DNA of 64,000 nt, from contig NZ_FTPQ01000001.1 in assembly GCF_900156435.1 (NCBI RefSeq), positions 868,001 through 932,000 of the forward strand, given 5' to 3'. This DNA comes from Microbacterium sp. RU1D. GTDB taxonomy: Bacteria; Actinomycetota; Actinomycetes; Actinomycetales; Microbacteriaceae. A model generated the notes under the pieces. It did no database searches. It saw only the letters and a list, made by a program, of their open reading frames with translations, and was not told where the DNA came from. The position numbers were made by a program, and so were the translations under genes. This document shows positions 49,693 to 58,707 of this stretch, piece by piece (position 1 is the stretch's first letter; each line of letters begins with the position of its first letter).

Positions 49693-51060
49693 TCAGAACC
49701 CCGGTTCGCTGTCGTCGCGTGGCATCCCGCGCACCTGCAGCTCGTTGAGCGCCTGCGCGAGCTTGCGCGACGAGGCGTCGAGCACCGTGTGGTAGCCCAG
49801 GCGCTTCGCCTCCGACGCGCGCTGGGCCGCCTGGGTGACGTTGCGGATCTCGCCGGTGAGCGTCAGCTCGCCGATCGCCGCGAGACGCTTCGACACTTTG
49901 CGGTTCTTCACCGCGTTGGCGACGGCGATGGCGATCGCGAGGTCGGCGGCGGGCTCGACCAGGCGCACGCCGCCCACGGTCGACACGTACACGTCGCGGT
50001 CGGAGAGCGTGAGGCCCATGCGGCTCTCGAGCACGGCCAGCACCATCGCGACGCGTGAGGAGTCGACGCCGTTCACGATGCGTCGGGGGTTGGGGGCCGT
50101 CTGACGCACGGCCAGGGCCTGGATCTCCACCGGCAGAGCACGGCGGCCCTCCATCGCGATCGTGACGCACGTGCCCGGCTCGGGCTCGCCGTGGCCGAGA
50201 AAGAGGGCGCTGGGGTCGGCGACCTCGGCGATACCGGTGCCGGTCATGTCGAAGCAGCCGACCTCGTCGGTGGGGCCGAAGCGGTTCTTCAGCGCCCGCA
50301 CGAAGCGCAGCGATGTCTGGCGGTCGCCCTCGAAGTGGCACACGACGTCGACGAGGTGCTCCAGGATGCGGGGACCGGCGATGGAGCCGTCTTTGGTGAC
50401 GTGGCCGACGATGATGACCGGCAGCCCCCGCTCCTTGGCGACGCGGATGAGGGCGGATGCCACCTCTCGCACTTGCGCGGGCTGCCCCGCCGCCCCGTCA
50501 CTGTGAGCCGACGAGACCGTCTGCACGGAGTCGACGATCAGCAGGCCCGGCTCGACCTCGTCGATGTGCCCGAGGATCGTGGCGAGGTCGGTCTCGGCCG
50601 CGAGGAAAAGCTCGTCGTGGAGTGCTCCGGTGCGCTCCGCGCGCAGGCGCACCTGCGCGGCGGATTCCTCGCCGCTGGCGTAGAGCACGCGGCGCCCGGC
50701 GCGGGCGCTCTGCGCCGCGACCTCGAGCAGCAGCGTCGATTTGCCGACCCCCGGCTCGCCGCTCAGCAGGATGGCGGCACCGGGAACGATGCCGCCGCCG
50801 AGGACGCGGTCGAACTCGCCGACGCCGCTCGTGCGACGCGGGGCGTCTTGCGTGTCGATCTCGGTGATGCGCCGCGCGGCACGGGCGGCTCCCGGCGCGA
50901 CCGGCGTGATCGATCGGACGATCCCGGTCTGCTCGGCGGCCTCGACCACCGTGCCCCACGATTGGCACTCGCCGCAGCGTCCGACCCACTTCAGCGTCGT
51001 CCAGCCGCACTCGGTGCACCGGTAGGGAGCGGGGGCGGTTGCAGGGCGACGGGATGCCAT
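49693..51060 (-). CDS. radA: DNA repair protein RadA (Sms)
   Basis: The protein has 455 residues. The N-terminal zinc finger has Cys15, Cys18, Cys29 and Cys32. A RecA-like ATPase has Walker A GEPGVGKST, followed by the RadA-specific KNRFGPTDEVG motif and a Lon-like C-terminal domain (VNGVDSSRVAMVLAVLESRMGL, then GEIRNVTQAAQRASEAKRLG). It is a branch-migration helicase in recombination. The start ATG 51060 fits the family exactly. No recognisable terminator follows. Confidence 0.96.
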   Translation of the reverse strand: MASRRPATAPAPYRCTECGWTTLKWVGRCGECQSWGTVVEAAEQTGIVRSITPVAPGAARAARRITEIDTQDAPRRTSGVGEFDRVLGGGIVPGAAILLSGEPGVGKSTLLLEVAAQSARAGRRVLYASGEESAAQVRLRAERTGALHDELFLAAETDLATILGHIDEVEPGLLIVDSVQTVSSAHSDGAAGQPAQVREVASALIRVAKERGLPVIIVGHVTKDGSIAGPRILEHLVDVVCHFEGDRQTSLRFVRALKNRFGPTDEVGCFDMTGTGIAEVADPSALFLGHGEPEPGTCVTIAMEGRRALPVEIQALAVRQTAPNPRRIVNGVDSSRVAMVLAVLESRMGLTLSDRDVYVSTVGGVRLVEPAADLAIAIAVANAVKNRKVSKRLAAIGELTLTGEIRNVTQAAQRASEAKRLGYHTVLDASSRKLAQALNELQVRGMPRDDSEPGF

Positions 51061-51240
51061 GGGTTCAGGCTACGCGGGGCCTCCGACATCGCTCGCGCCT
51101 CGTCCACGGCATCCGGGATCTGCACGTGGGGTGAGCGCGCCGATGAACGCCCCCTGTGCTGAGAAACGGCGTGCGAGCGCGTTTGTCGGCACGGAGAGCG
51201 TTTATCGCGGGGGTGGAGGCGACGGCGCGGCGGTGCGGGC

Positions 51241-52194
51241 TCAGCCCCGCAGCGAGTCGGCCACGGTCGTGAGGGCGTCGGCCGAGCGGCGCAGGAGCGT
51301 GACTTCGTGGTCGGAGAAGGGCGTCGCGGCGATGGGCACCGCACCCCGTGCCGACACGATCGAGGGCACCGACAGGGCCATGCCGTCGACGCCGTGGAAG
51401 TCCGACAGCACGGTGCTGACGGGGAGGATCGCGTGCTCGTCGCGCAGGATCGCCTCGACGATACGGGCGCTCGAGAGTCCGATGGCGTAGTTGGTGGCGC
51501 CCTTGCCCTTGATCACCTTGTAGGCGGCGTCGCGGACGTCGACCGCGATGGCATCCAACTCGTCCTGGTCGAAGTGCGAGCCGTCGGGCAGCTCGAACTC
51601 CGTGATCGGGACCGAGCCGATCGTGGCGGTCGACCACAGCGGGAACTCGGTGTCGCCGTGCTCGCCGACGATCCACGCGTGGACGCTCGAGGTGGCGACG
51701 CCGGCGCGCTGCGCGATCTTCCAGCGCAGGCGCGACGTATCGAGCACCGTGCCCGAGGCGAAGATGCGTCGCGTCGGCAGGCCGGTGGCCTCCTGCGCGA
51801 GGACGGTGAGGACGTCGCACGGGTTGGTGACGATGACGTAGATCGCGTTCGGCGCGACCTCGAGCAGCTGCGGCATCATGTCGCGGATGATGCGGGCATT
51901 GGTGGCGGCGAGCTCGGTGCGGGTCTGGCCGGGATTCTGCTTGGCGCCGGCCGTGATCACGACGACGTGCGAGCCCTCGGCGACGGAGACGTCGCTGCCG
52001 CCGGTGATGTCGCTCGAGCCAGTGAACTGCGTGCCGTGGGCGAGGTCGAGCACCTCGGCCTCGACCTTCTCGGCGGCGATGTCGTACAGCGCGACGTGGC
52101 GGGCCGACCCGCGGATCAGAGCCGCGTACGCGACGCTCGCCCCCACGCTCCCCGCGCCCACGACCGTCAGCTTCGAGTTCTCGATCACGCTCAT
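51241..52194 (-). CDS. ldh: L-lactate dehydrogenase
   Basis: The protein has 317 residues. It has the NAD motif VVGAGSVGAS, the active-site loop GAKQNPGQTR with substrate-binding Gln/Arg (the Gln-type residue before the Arg favours lactate over malate), VTNPCDVLT, and the catalytic His in WIVGEHGDTEFPLWS. It interconverts pyruvate and L-lactate. AGGATCGAG lies about 6 bases before ATG 52194. A gap of 180 bases without recognisable features separates it from radA. Confidence 0.94.
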   Translation of the reverse strand: MSVIENSKLTVVGAGSVGASVAYAALIRGSARHVALYDIAAEKVEAEVLDLAHGTQFTGSSDITGGSDVSVAEGSHVVVITAGAKQNPGQTRTELAATNARIIRDMMPQLLEVAPNAIYVIVTNPCDVLTVLAQEATGLPTRRIFASGTVLDTSRLRWKIAQRAGVATSSVHAWIVGEHGDTEFPLWSTATIGSVPITEFELPDGSHFDQDELDAIAVDVRDAAYKVIKGKGATNYAIGLSSARIVEAILRDEHAILPVSTVLSDFHGVDGMALSVPSIVSARGAVPIAATPFSDHEVTLLRRSADALTTVADSLRG

Positions 52195-52320
52195 GGCTCG
52201 ATCCTGGCAGCGGGCGCGAACCGGCTCCAGAGGAGTGCTTCGACGGTGGAGAAATGGATGCCGGATGCCGACGACGCCGCCGATTCGCGGCATCCGCCCA
52301 TCTGTCGTAAGCTTGTCGGC

Positions 52321-52411
52321 GGTGACGTGTCCGAGCGGCCGAAGGTGCAACTCTCGAAAAGTTGTGTAGGGTAACCCCCTACCGTGGGTTCAAATCCCAC
52401 CGTCACCGCCA
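52321..52411 (+). tRNA. tRNA-Ser (CGA)
   Basis: A class II tRNA of 88 bases plus an encoded CCA (52409-52411). Acceptor GGTGACG pairs with CGTCACC, the anticodon arm is CAACT-CTCGAAA-AGTTG with CGA, the long variable arm is TGTAGGGTAACCCCCTACC, and the T arm is GTGGG/CCCAC. The discriminator is G, as needed for serine. A terminator follows at once. Confidence 0.97.
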
Positions 52412-52413
52412 CC

Positions 52414-52450
52414 GAGAACCCCCGGATCGACCCCGGGGGTTCTTGCTTTT
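52414..52450 (+). terminator. Intrinsic terminator of tRNA-Ser
   Basis: AGAACCCCCGG pairs with CCGGGGGTTCT around a short loop, followed by TGCTTTT. Confidence 0.9.
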
Positions 52451-52483
52451 CCGGGGTCGGGAACGCAGCGTCGAGCGCCGATC

Positions 52484-53494
52484 TCAGCGCGCCGTCGAGC
52501 GGCCGAGAACGAGGTGCGCCGGCTCGACGTGGCGGCCGGGCGCATAGGCGGTGCCGCCGATCACATCGGCGAGATAATTCGCCGCGCGGTCGCCGAGCGC
52601 GCTCAAGCGCAGGTCGATCGTGGTGAGGCTGTCGTCGTCCTGGCCGGTGGAGCCGGCGAGGTTGTCCATGCCGGTGATCGCGACGTCGTGGGGGACCCGG
52701 ATGCCGGCCTCGGCCAGCACACCGGCGACGGCGGTGGCGATCGTGTCATTGCCGCAGCAGACGCCGTCGAAGGCGACGCCCGAGGCGATGAGGCGCTGGG
52801 CGGCCTCGCGGCCCCACGCCTGCGACCAGTCCCCGCGCAGCACGAGCGCGGGGTCGAGCGTCAGGCCCGCGTCGCTCAACGCGTCGGAGAGGCCGGCGGA
52901 GCGGTCGCGGGCGGAGCGGTCGTGGTCGGCGGCCGAGACGTGGGCGATGCGGCGGCACCCGATCGAGACCAGGTGCTCTCCGGCGAGGCGGCCGGCCCCG
53001 TACCCGTCGTGGAGGAACGACGCGTCTTCGGCGTCGTCGGAGTGGCCGTAGGCGTAGACCACGGGCACGGTGAAGCCGGCGCTGATGGAGTGGATGTCGG
53101 AGCTCGAGCCGTCGCCGATCACGAGGAGGCCGTCGATGCTGCGGGCGCGGAGCTTGCGGGCCGTCGCGGCGAACAGCGCACGGTCGAGGTGCGCGTCGGA
53201 GACGAGCACGGAGAGGTCACGGGCGCCGAATGCGGTGGTGGCCCCGGTGAGCACCGGCATGGTGAAGGCGCCGGGGGCGTTCACGGTCAGCACCGCGACG
53301 GTGGCGCTGCGCCCTTGCGCGAGGAACTGCCCGAGCGCGTTCGGCTGATAGTCGAGGCGTTTGGCAACGGCGAGGATGCGCTCGCGCGTGGTCTCGGAGA
53401 CCTTGCCCTGCCCGCGCAGCACCTTCGACGCCGTGGGGACCGACACTCCGGCCAGAGCCGCCACGTCGCGGAGGGAGATCGCGTCTTTCGCCAT
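52484..53494 (-). CDS. LacI-family transcriptional regulator of the glycoside operon
   Basis: The protein has 336 residues. The N-terminal HTH is SLRDVAALAGVSVPTASKVLRG with hinge helix PNALGQFLAQGR. The periplasmic-binding-like core ends with the DNTIATAVAGVL, DVAITGMDN and TTIDL pattern. It is the last gene of the nine-gene minus-strand operon, 12 bases after the mutarotase-like gene. It is the obvious candidate to bind the two AGGG-N-AA-N-CG-N-TT-N-CCCT palindromes at 62025-62042 and 62149-62166 and to be released by a sugar. Confidence 0.92.
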   Translation of the reverse strand: MAKDAISLRDVAALAGVSVPTASKVLRGQGKVSETTRERILAVAKRLDYQPNALGQFLAQGRSATVAVLTVNAPGAFTMPVLTGATTAFGARDLSVLVSDAHLDRALFAATARKLRARSIDGLLVIGDGSSSDIHSISAGFTVPVVYAYGHSDDAEDASFLHDGYGAGRLAGEHLVSIGCRRIAHVSAADHDRSARDRSAGLSDALSDAGLTLDPALVLRGDWSQAWGREAAQRLIASGVAFDGVCCGNDTIATAVAGVLAEAGIRVPHDVAITGMDNLAGSTGQDDDSLTTIDLRLSALGDRAANYLADVIGGTAYAPGRHVEPAHLVLGRSTAR

Positions 53495-53506
53495 TGCGGA
53501 TCGATC

Positions 53507-54340
53507 TTAGGCCGTCGAGGCGTCGACGCCGCGGACCCGCAGGGTCACGGCCGAACGCACCGTCGCTCCCGGCGCGACGACGACGGAGCCGAGGGCATCG
53601 CCGGGCTGGGCGTACGGGTCGGACGAGGGCTCGAGGCCGACGGCATCCACCTGTCGCCACCAGGGGAAACCGGATGACCCGCGGCGCTCGCGCCACACGA
53701 ACAGGCGCGGGAACAGCCGTGCGTCCCAGGCCAGTTCCAGGGCGAGGTCGGGGCCGGCGACGGTGAGCGAGCCCGCGGCGGCCGAAACGTCGTCGAAGCC
53801 CGCGGACGGCGCCGGGGCGACGGAGAGGACGCCGCCACCGGTCGATGTCGTGGCGTCGTCGAACAGGTCGCCCGCGAAAGCCGGGTGCTCGGCCCACCCG
53901 ATGCGCACCGTCTCGGTGGAGTGGTTGTGCACGGCGGTGGCGACGCGCAGCCCGGACTCGTCGAGCGTGACGACGCGGTCGAGATCGAGGGGAACCGTGC
54001 GCAGGCGTACCCGCGCGCGACACGAGGAGCCCTCCGACGAGAGCGTCCACGTGCGCCAGGCCGCTTCGCCGTGGAACGGCTGCGGCGGCGAGACGCCGGC
54101 GGGGGCGTCGCCCGCGCGCGGCAGCAGCACGTGCCACCCGCCGGGGTAGCGCCGGTGCCACTCGCCGCTGGAGTCCGCGATCGAGAAGGCGTCGCGGCCC
54201 TCATCGGCCCACGGCGTCGTCGCGAGGATCTCCCGGCCGGTGGGCACGTGCGTCAGGCGGGCGATCCGCGCGCCCTCGGCGTCGACCTCGGCGCGCAGAT
54301 CGCCCGCCTGCAGCGACACGCGCTGCCGCGGGGCGCTCAC
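53507..54340 (-). CDS. Aldose 1-epimerase-like (galactose mutarotase fold) protein
   Basis: The protein has 277 residues with a beta-sandwich pattern: VSLQAGDLRAEVDAEGARIARL at the start, PGGWHVLLPRAGDAP, VHNHSTETVRIGWAEHPAFAGDLF (His in WAEHPAF, where mutarotases have the catalytic His), and a late acidic GLEPSSDP (likely base Glu). It is a DUF4432/GalM-like member and should equilibrate anomers of the imported sugar. The start GTG lies in the 4-base overlap with the kinase gene. Confidence 0.75.
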   Translation of the reverse strand: MSAPRQRVSLQAGDLRAEVDAEGARIARLTHVPTGREILATTPWADEGRDAFSIADSSGEWHRRYPGGWHVLLPRAGDAPAGVSPPQPFHGEAAWRTWTLSSEGSSCRARVRLRTVPLDLDRVVTLDESGLRVATAVHNHSTETVRIGWAEHPAFAGDLFDDATTSTGGGVLSVAPAPSAGFDDVSAAAGSLTVAGPDLALELAWDARLFPRLFVWRERRGSSGFPWWRQVDAVGLEPSSDPYAQPGDALGSVVVAPGATVRSAVTLRVRGVDASTA

Positions 54341-55251
54341 GCGTACACCTCGGTGAGGCCGTCGCGGGTGGGGAAGCCGGTGTGATCGCCCGGGTCGGCG
54401 ACAACGCGAGCGGCGCACCAGGCCGCGCGTTGCAGCGCCGCCTCGACGCCGAGTCGTTCGAGCACCGCGGTGATCCAGCCGGCGGCGAAGGCGTCGCCCG
54501 CGCCGACCGGATGGTGAGGCGGGGGGATCGACACGGCGGGGGCGTGACGCACCCCCGTGGCGTCGCCGGCGAGCGCGCCGTGGCGGCCGAGCTTGACCAC
54601 GACGGTGCGCGGTCCGCGTGCCAGGAGGGTCGTGACCGCCTCTTCGGCGTCGTCGAGGCCGGTGAGCACGCGCGCCTCGTCTTCGTTGCACAGCAGCGTG
54701 TCGACGTGCTCGACGACGTCGTCGACGGCGTCGCGGAGCCCCGCGTCGTCGATCAGCTGCGGCCGGTGGTTGGTGTCGAGCGAGACCGGGATGCCACGAC
54801 CCGCGGCCTCGCGCACCGTGCGCTCGAACAGGGCGCGCGGTCCCTCGCCGAGGGAGGCCGTGATGCAGGAGACGTGCACCCAGTCGACGTCGGCGAGATC
54901 GACGGTGTCGAAGTCCGCGGCGGTGAGCCCGGCGGCCGCCGAGCCGACGCGGTAGTGCTCGCTGCGCACGGCGTCGTCGCTCAGGCGCTGCTTGACGATG
55001 ACGCCGGTCTTCTCGCCCGGCGCAGCGCGCACGAAGCGGTCGTCGATGCCCTCGGCATCGAGCGTGGCCCGGACGAGGCGCGCGAAGGCGTCGTCGCCGA
55101 GACGAGACATCCACGACGAGCGGTGGCCGAGACGCGCCACACCCACGGCGGTGTTCAACTCGGCCCCGGCGACGGTGACCGTCGACAGCTCGCCGAAGGC
55201 GTCGGCGAAAAAGGTCGCGAGAGCCTCGCCGACGGTGAACACGTGCGCCAT
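54337..55251 (-). CDS. PfkB-family sugar kinase (2-keto-3-deoxygluconate kinase-like)
   Basis: The protein has 304 residues and is a ribokinase fold: FTVGEALATFF at the start, GAELNTAVGVARLGHRSSWMSRLGDDAFARL (PfkB signature 1), SLDTNHRPQL, LLCNEDEARVLTG, VVVKLGRHGAL and the catalytic GAGDAFAAGW (signature 2 with Asp). SLDxNxRPxL and the NExEA segment are typical of KDG kinases. It would phosphorylate the keto-deoxy acid made by the adjacent dehydratase. It is joined to its neighbours by ATGA overlaps. Confidence 0.87.
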   Translation of the reverse strand: MAHVFTVGEALATFFADAFGELSTVTVAGAELNTAVGVARLGHRSSWMSRLGDDAFARLVRATLDAEGIDDRFVRAAPGEKTGVIVKQRLSDDAVRSEHYRVGSAAAGLTAADFDTVDLADVDWVHVSCITASLGEGPRALFERTVREAAGRGIPVSLDTNHRPQLIDDAGLRDAVDDVVEHVDTLLCNEDEARVLTGLDDAEEAVTTLLARGPRTVVVKLGRHGALAGDATGVRHAPAVSIPPPHHPVGAGDAFAAGWITAVLERLGVEAALQRAAWCAARVVADPGDHTGFPTRDGLTEVYA

Positions 55252-56531
55252 CAGGGGCCGACCGGTGCGAGCCCGCGGATGACGTAGAGGGCGTCGCCGG
55301 GGAACTCGGGCTGCGCGAGCCGGACACCGCCCTCGACGAGGTCCCACCGTGCGGCGTCGGGGCGGCGGGCGGCGAGGTCGTAGACGCGGACGTCGAGATC
55401 GGCGCCCGCGCGCCCGCGCAGGGTCAGCGCGAAGGCCTCGGGGGCGTACACCGCGACGACACCGTCGGGGGTGCGGCCGGCGACGGCGCCCGACGGCTCG
55501 TCGGCCAGCAGGGCGGCGTCGCCGTCGAGACCCCAGAGGCGCTCGGCATCCACGATGCGGCGCGCGAGGGCGACGTCGTCGGCGCCGGGGAAGGCCGCGG
55601 CCACCGCGAACGGGAAGGGATCGCCGTGCACGTCGGCCGCGGCGAAGCCCTCGCCGCGCCGGTGCCACGACCACACGCCGTGCGCTCCGTAGCCGAGGCC
55701 GGCGGCGGCTCCCGCGACGATGCCCGTCCAGCTCGCGCGGCGCACGTCGGCGGCCGAGTGCCGCGCACGTCCGGCGAAGCGTCCCAGCCCCTCGTAGCAG
55801 GGCTCGAGGTTGATGATCGGGCGGGGCACCTCCATCGCGCGGTAGTGGCGGGTGAGATCGGCCGGCAGGGTGTCCCACGCCTCGTTGTGGCCGGACTGCA
55901 GGCCGTGGAAGTCGAGCAGATCGCCGTCGGCGATGGATGCCGGCATCCGCGCCGTGGGCGTGTCGTGCCAGGTGATGAGCTGGCCGGGCGCCAGCCTGCG
56001 CACCTGGGCGGCGACGGCGCTGTAGCGCTCGAGCGCGGTGTCGTCATTGAGGTCGTCGTCACCCGAGACGATCCAGATCGGGTCGAATCGCGAGAAGCGG
56101 GCGACGGCATCGGCCACGTACGACGCGGTCTGCTCGGCATCCATCACGTGGTCGGGGGTGAGCCCGGCGCCCCACGTGCCGGGGACGAAGTTGTTCCACA
56201 GCAGCACGAGCATCGGGGTGAAACCGTGCGCGCGGGCGGCGGCGAGCACGCGCTCGGCGTCGTCCCAGTAGGCGGGGTCGCCGGCGGCGAAGTCGAGGCG
56301 CCCGTCGCGGATCGCGTACGGCGAGAGCGTGCCGCTGGAGCGGTCGTGCTCGATCGGCAGGATGCTGAACAGCAGGGCGTTGAAGCCCTGTCGACGTCGC
56401 CGCTCGAGGTGGTCGAGCCACTCGTCGTGGCGGGCGCCGCCGAAGGCGGCCCAGACGGTGTCGGCGAGCAGGAAGGCGGGCTCGCCGTCGCGGAGCAGCC
56501 AGCGCCGCGAGGGCGCGAGGGACCAGGTCAT
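55251..56531 (-). CDS. DUF4038-type glycoside hydrolase (GH140 apiosidase-like), cytosolic
   Basis: The protein has 426 residues and no signal peptide. The TIM barrel begins RRWLLRDGEPAFLLADTVWAAF. It has LLWNNFVPGTWG, WIVSGDDDLND (Asp at the acid/base position of GH140) and IINLEPCYEG (Glu at the nucleophile position), then a C-terminal beta-sandwich. This is the DUF4038 + DUF5060-like layout of apiosidases, which release apiose from pectin side chains. Lack of a signal suggests it acts on imported oligosaccharides. Specificity is inferred from family only. Confidence 0.78.
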   Translation of the reverse strand: MTWSLAPSRRWLLRDGEPAFLLADTVWAAFGGARHDEWLDHLERRRRQGFNALLFSILPIEHDRSSGTLSPYAIRDGRLDFAAGDPAYWDDAERVLAAARAHGFTPMLVLLWNNFVPGTWGAGLTPDHVMDAEQTASYVADAVARFSRFDPIWIVSGDDDLNDDTALERYSAVAAQVRRLAPGQLITWHDTPTARMPASIADGDLLDFHGLQSGHNEAWDTLPADLTRHYRAMEVPRPIINLEPCYEGLGRFAGRARHSAADVRRASWTGIVAGAAAGLGYGAHGVWSWHRRGEGFAAADVHGDPFPFAVAAAFPGADDVALARRIVDAERLWGLDGDAALLADEPSGAVAGRTPDGVVAVYAPEAFALTLRGRAGADLDVRVYDLAARRPDAARWDLVEGGVRLAQPEFPGDALYVIRGLAPVGP

Positions 56532-56563
56532 GCGGGATCTCTCTGAGAGGGGTGGCGGAAGGG

Positions 56564-57829
56564 TCAGGGGGCGATCAACGCGCCATCGGGCGCGCGCACT
56601 TTCGCGGCCCACGCGTCGTGACCGGAGAGCCCCGCAGGGAAGCGGGCGGCGGCCCTCTCGTCGACCTCGATGCCCCAGCCGGGGGCGTCGTTGGGCGTGA
56701 GCCAGCCGTCGACGATGTCGATCATCCCGGGGAAGACCTCGTGGGTCGCGTCGTTGTAGACGTGGCCCTCCTGGATGCCGAAGGCGGGCGAGGTGACGTC
56801 GAGGGCGACGGCGGCGGCGACAGCGAAGGGCGAGGCGTCGCCGGGGGAGTGCCATGCCGTACGCACGCCCTCGATATCGGCGAGGACCGCGAGACGTCGC
56901 GCGGCGCTCACGCCGCCGACGTCGGACAGATGGGCGCGCAGGTAATCGACCTGGTGCTCGCGCACGAGCCGGGCGGCGTCCGTGAACGAGGTCGCCAGCT
57001 CGCCCACGGCGATCGGCACGGGCGAGGCCCGGCGCACCTCGCCCAGACGGTGCCAGTGCTCGGGGGCGAGCACGTCCTCGACGAAGAAGGGCCGGTACGG
57101 CTCGAGGCTGCGCGTCAGCGTGATCGCCTGGCTGGGGCTGAGGCGCGAGTGCACGTCGTGCAGCAGCTCGACGCCGTCTCCGAGCGCCTCGCGCACCTCG
57201 GCGAACAGACGGGGCGTGGCGACGAGGTAGTCCTCGACGCGCCACCCGGCGGCGTGCTTCGCCCAGGCGAAGGTGCCCGGGATGGGGGGAGCACCGTAGT
57301 GCCCGGCGCCCTGCTGTCCGGTCTGGATGCGCACGTGACGCTGGCCCGCGGCCATGAGTTCGCGGGCATGGTCGACGGTGGCCGCGGCGTCGGCGCCCTC
57401 CGCGTGCAGGTACGTGTCGGCCGCGGCGCGCACGCGGCCGCCGAACAGCTCGTACACCGGCATCCCGGCCCTCTTGCCGGCGATGTCCCACAGCGCCATG
57501 TCGAGGCCCGACAGGGCGTTGTTGCCGACGGGCCCCTCGCGCCAGTACCCGGTGAAGCGCACGAGACGCGTGAGGTCGTCGATGTCGCCGGGATAGCGGC
57601 CCACGACGAGCGGTCGCACGTGCTCGAGGAAGGCGACCACGGCCTTCCAGCGCTGGGTGAACGTGGCGCAGCCGTAGCCGTACAGACCCGGCTGGTCGGT
57701 GTCGACACGGACCACGACGAGCGGGATGCCCTCGGGGGCGGTGACGATGGCCCGCAGGTCGGTGATGCGGACGTTCTCGCGGGGCGCCCAAGGCTGGGGG
57801 AAGTCGGTGGCGGTGTCGGCGATGGTCAT
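56564..57829 (-). CDS. Enolase-superfamily sugar-acid dehydratase (mannonate/gluconate dehydratase, ManD/RspA-like)
   Basis: The protein has 421 residues. The capping domain starts ITDLRAIVTAPEG, followed by FTQRWKAVVAFLEH. The barrel has LLHDVHSRLSPSQAI (metal Asp and catalytic His), FFVEDVLAPEHWHRL (metal Glu), IAVGELATSFTDA (metal Glu) and AWHSPGDASPFAVAA. The HDVHxRLxP and WHxPGDxSP segments are those of the ManD group. Such enzymes dehydrate D-mannonate (or D-gluconate) to 2-keto-3-deoxygluconate. It is followed by the kinase that would use this product. Confidence 0.85.
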   Translation of the reverse strand: MTIADTATDFPQPWAPRENVRITDLRAIVTAPEGIPLVVVRVDTDQPGLYGYGCATFTQRWKAVVAFLEHVRPLVVGRYPGDIDDLTRLVRFTGYWREGPVGNNALSGLDMALWDIAGKRAGMPVYELFGGRVRAAADTYLHAEGADAAATVDHARELMAAGQRHVRIQTGQQGAGHYGAPPIPGTFAWAKHAAGWRVEDYLVATPRLFAEVREALGDGVELLHDVHSRLSPSQAITLTRSLEPYRPFFVEDVLAPEHWHRLGEVRRASPVPIAVGELATSFTDAARLVREHQVDYLRAHLSDVGGVSAARRLAVLADIEGVRTAWHSPGDASPFAVAAAVALDVTSPAFGIQEGHVYNDATHEVFPGMIDIVDGWLTPNDAPGWGIEVDERAAARFPAGLSGHDAWAAKVRAPDGALIAP

Positions 57830-58707
57830 CTTTCGCTCCTCAGCAGCGTCGCCCGTTCGGTGGCCGTGCCGTCGTGGATGGACTCGCTCGGTTCGAAGCC
57901 GAGCACTTCCCGTGCCGCGTTCGTGTCGACGAGGGCGGCGTTGCCGGGGAGGGGGTGGGTCAGCACGGTGTGCGGCGCGAACCGGGCGACCAGCTCGGCC
58001 GTCGGCGTCGCCAGCAGCGTGTCGGTCGCGCTGAGGGGGATCACCGGTGAACCGACGACGTCGGCGACGAGGGCGCGGTGCACGGCGCGTGTGGCGTCGT
58101 GCATCGTGAGGTACGCCCAACCCTCGCGGGCCAGCCGCCCCGGATCGGCCTCCGCCTCGAGGGCCACGTCGCGCAGCACGTCGGGCCATTTGACCAGGGG
58201 GAAGCGCAGCGCCACCACGTCGAGACCGTACCGGCGATGCGCGTAGGCCGCCGTGCGCTCGTCGACGAGCTTCGACAGCGAGTACGCGTCGGCGATGTCG
58301 GGCGGCGTGTGCGCGTCGAGCGGGAACGACGGGGGGAAGCTCCCGTGCGGGTTGTTCGGGTAGCCGATCGCGTTGATGCTGCTCGCGATGACCGCGCGGC
58401 GCACCCCGTTCTCGCCCGCGCAGGTGAGCACGGTGAAGGTGGCGGCGGTGTTGACGCGGAACACGTCGACGGGGGTCCCCAGGCTCGGGTGGGGGATCGC
58501 GGCGAAGTGGGCCACGGCATCCACGCCGTCCATGGCGCGCGCCACGTCGACCGGGGACGTGGCGTCGCCCTCGACGAGACGGTCGGCGGGGTGGGCCGAC
58601 GCGAACGACAACGACAGGGCCGTCACGGCGTGACCGGCGGCGACGAGGCTCTCGCTAACCGCGCGACCGATCTCGCCGTCGGCGCCGGTGACCAGGACGC
58701 GGCTCAT
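57826..58707 (-). CDS. NAD-dependent epimerase/dehydratase-family enzyme (possible uronate dehydrogenase)
   Basis: The protein has 293 residues and is an extended SDR: VLVTGADGEIGRAV at the start, AHFAAIPHPSLG, SSINAIGYPNNPHG, and catalytic YSLSK (Tyr and Lys). SSxNAxG and the size resemble bacterial uronate dehydrogenases and related NAD-dependent sugar oxidoreductases. In this operon it could oxidise or reduce the uronic acid before the dehydratase. It overlaps the dehydratase and the upstream permease gene by 4 bases each. Confidence 0.8.
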   Translation of the reverse strand: MSRVLVTGADGEIGRAVSESLVAAGHAVTALSLSFASAHPADRLVEGDATSPVDVARAMDGVDAVAHFAAIPHPSLGTPVDVFRVNTAATFTVLTCAGENGVRRAVIASSINAIGYPNNPHGSFPPSFPLDAHTPPDIADAYSLSKLVDERTAAYAHRRYGLDVVALRFPLVKWPDVLRDVALEAEADPGRLAREGWAYLTMHDATRAVHRALVADVVGSPVIPLSATDTLLATPTAELVARFAPHTVLTHPLPGNAALVDTNAAREVLGFEPSESIHDGTATERATLLRSER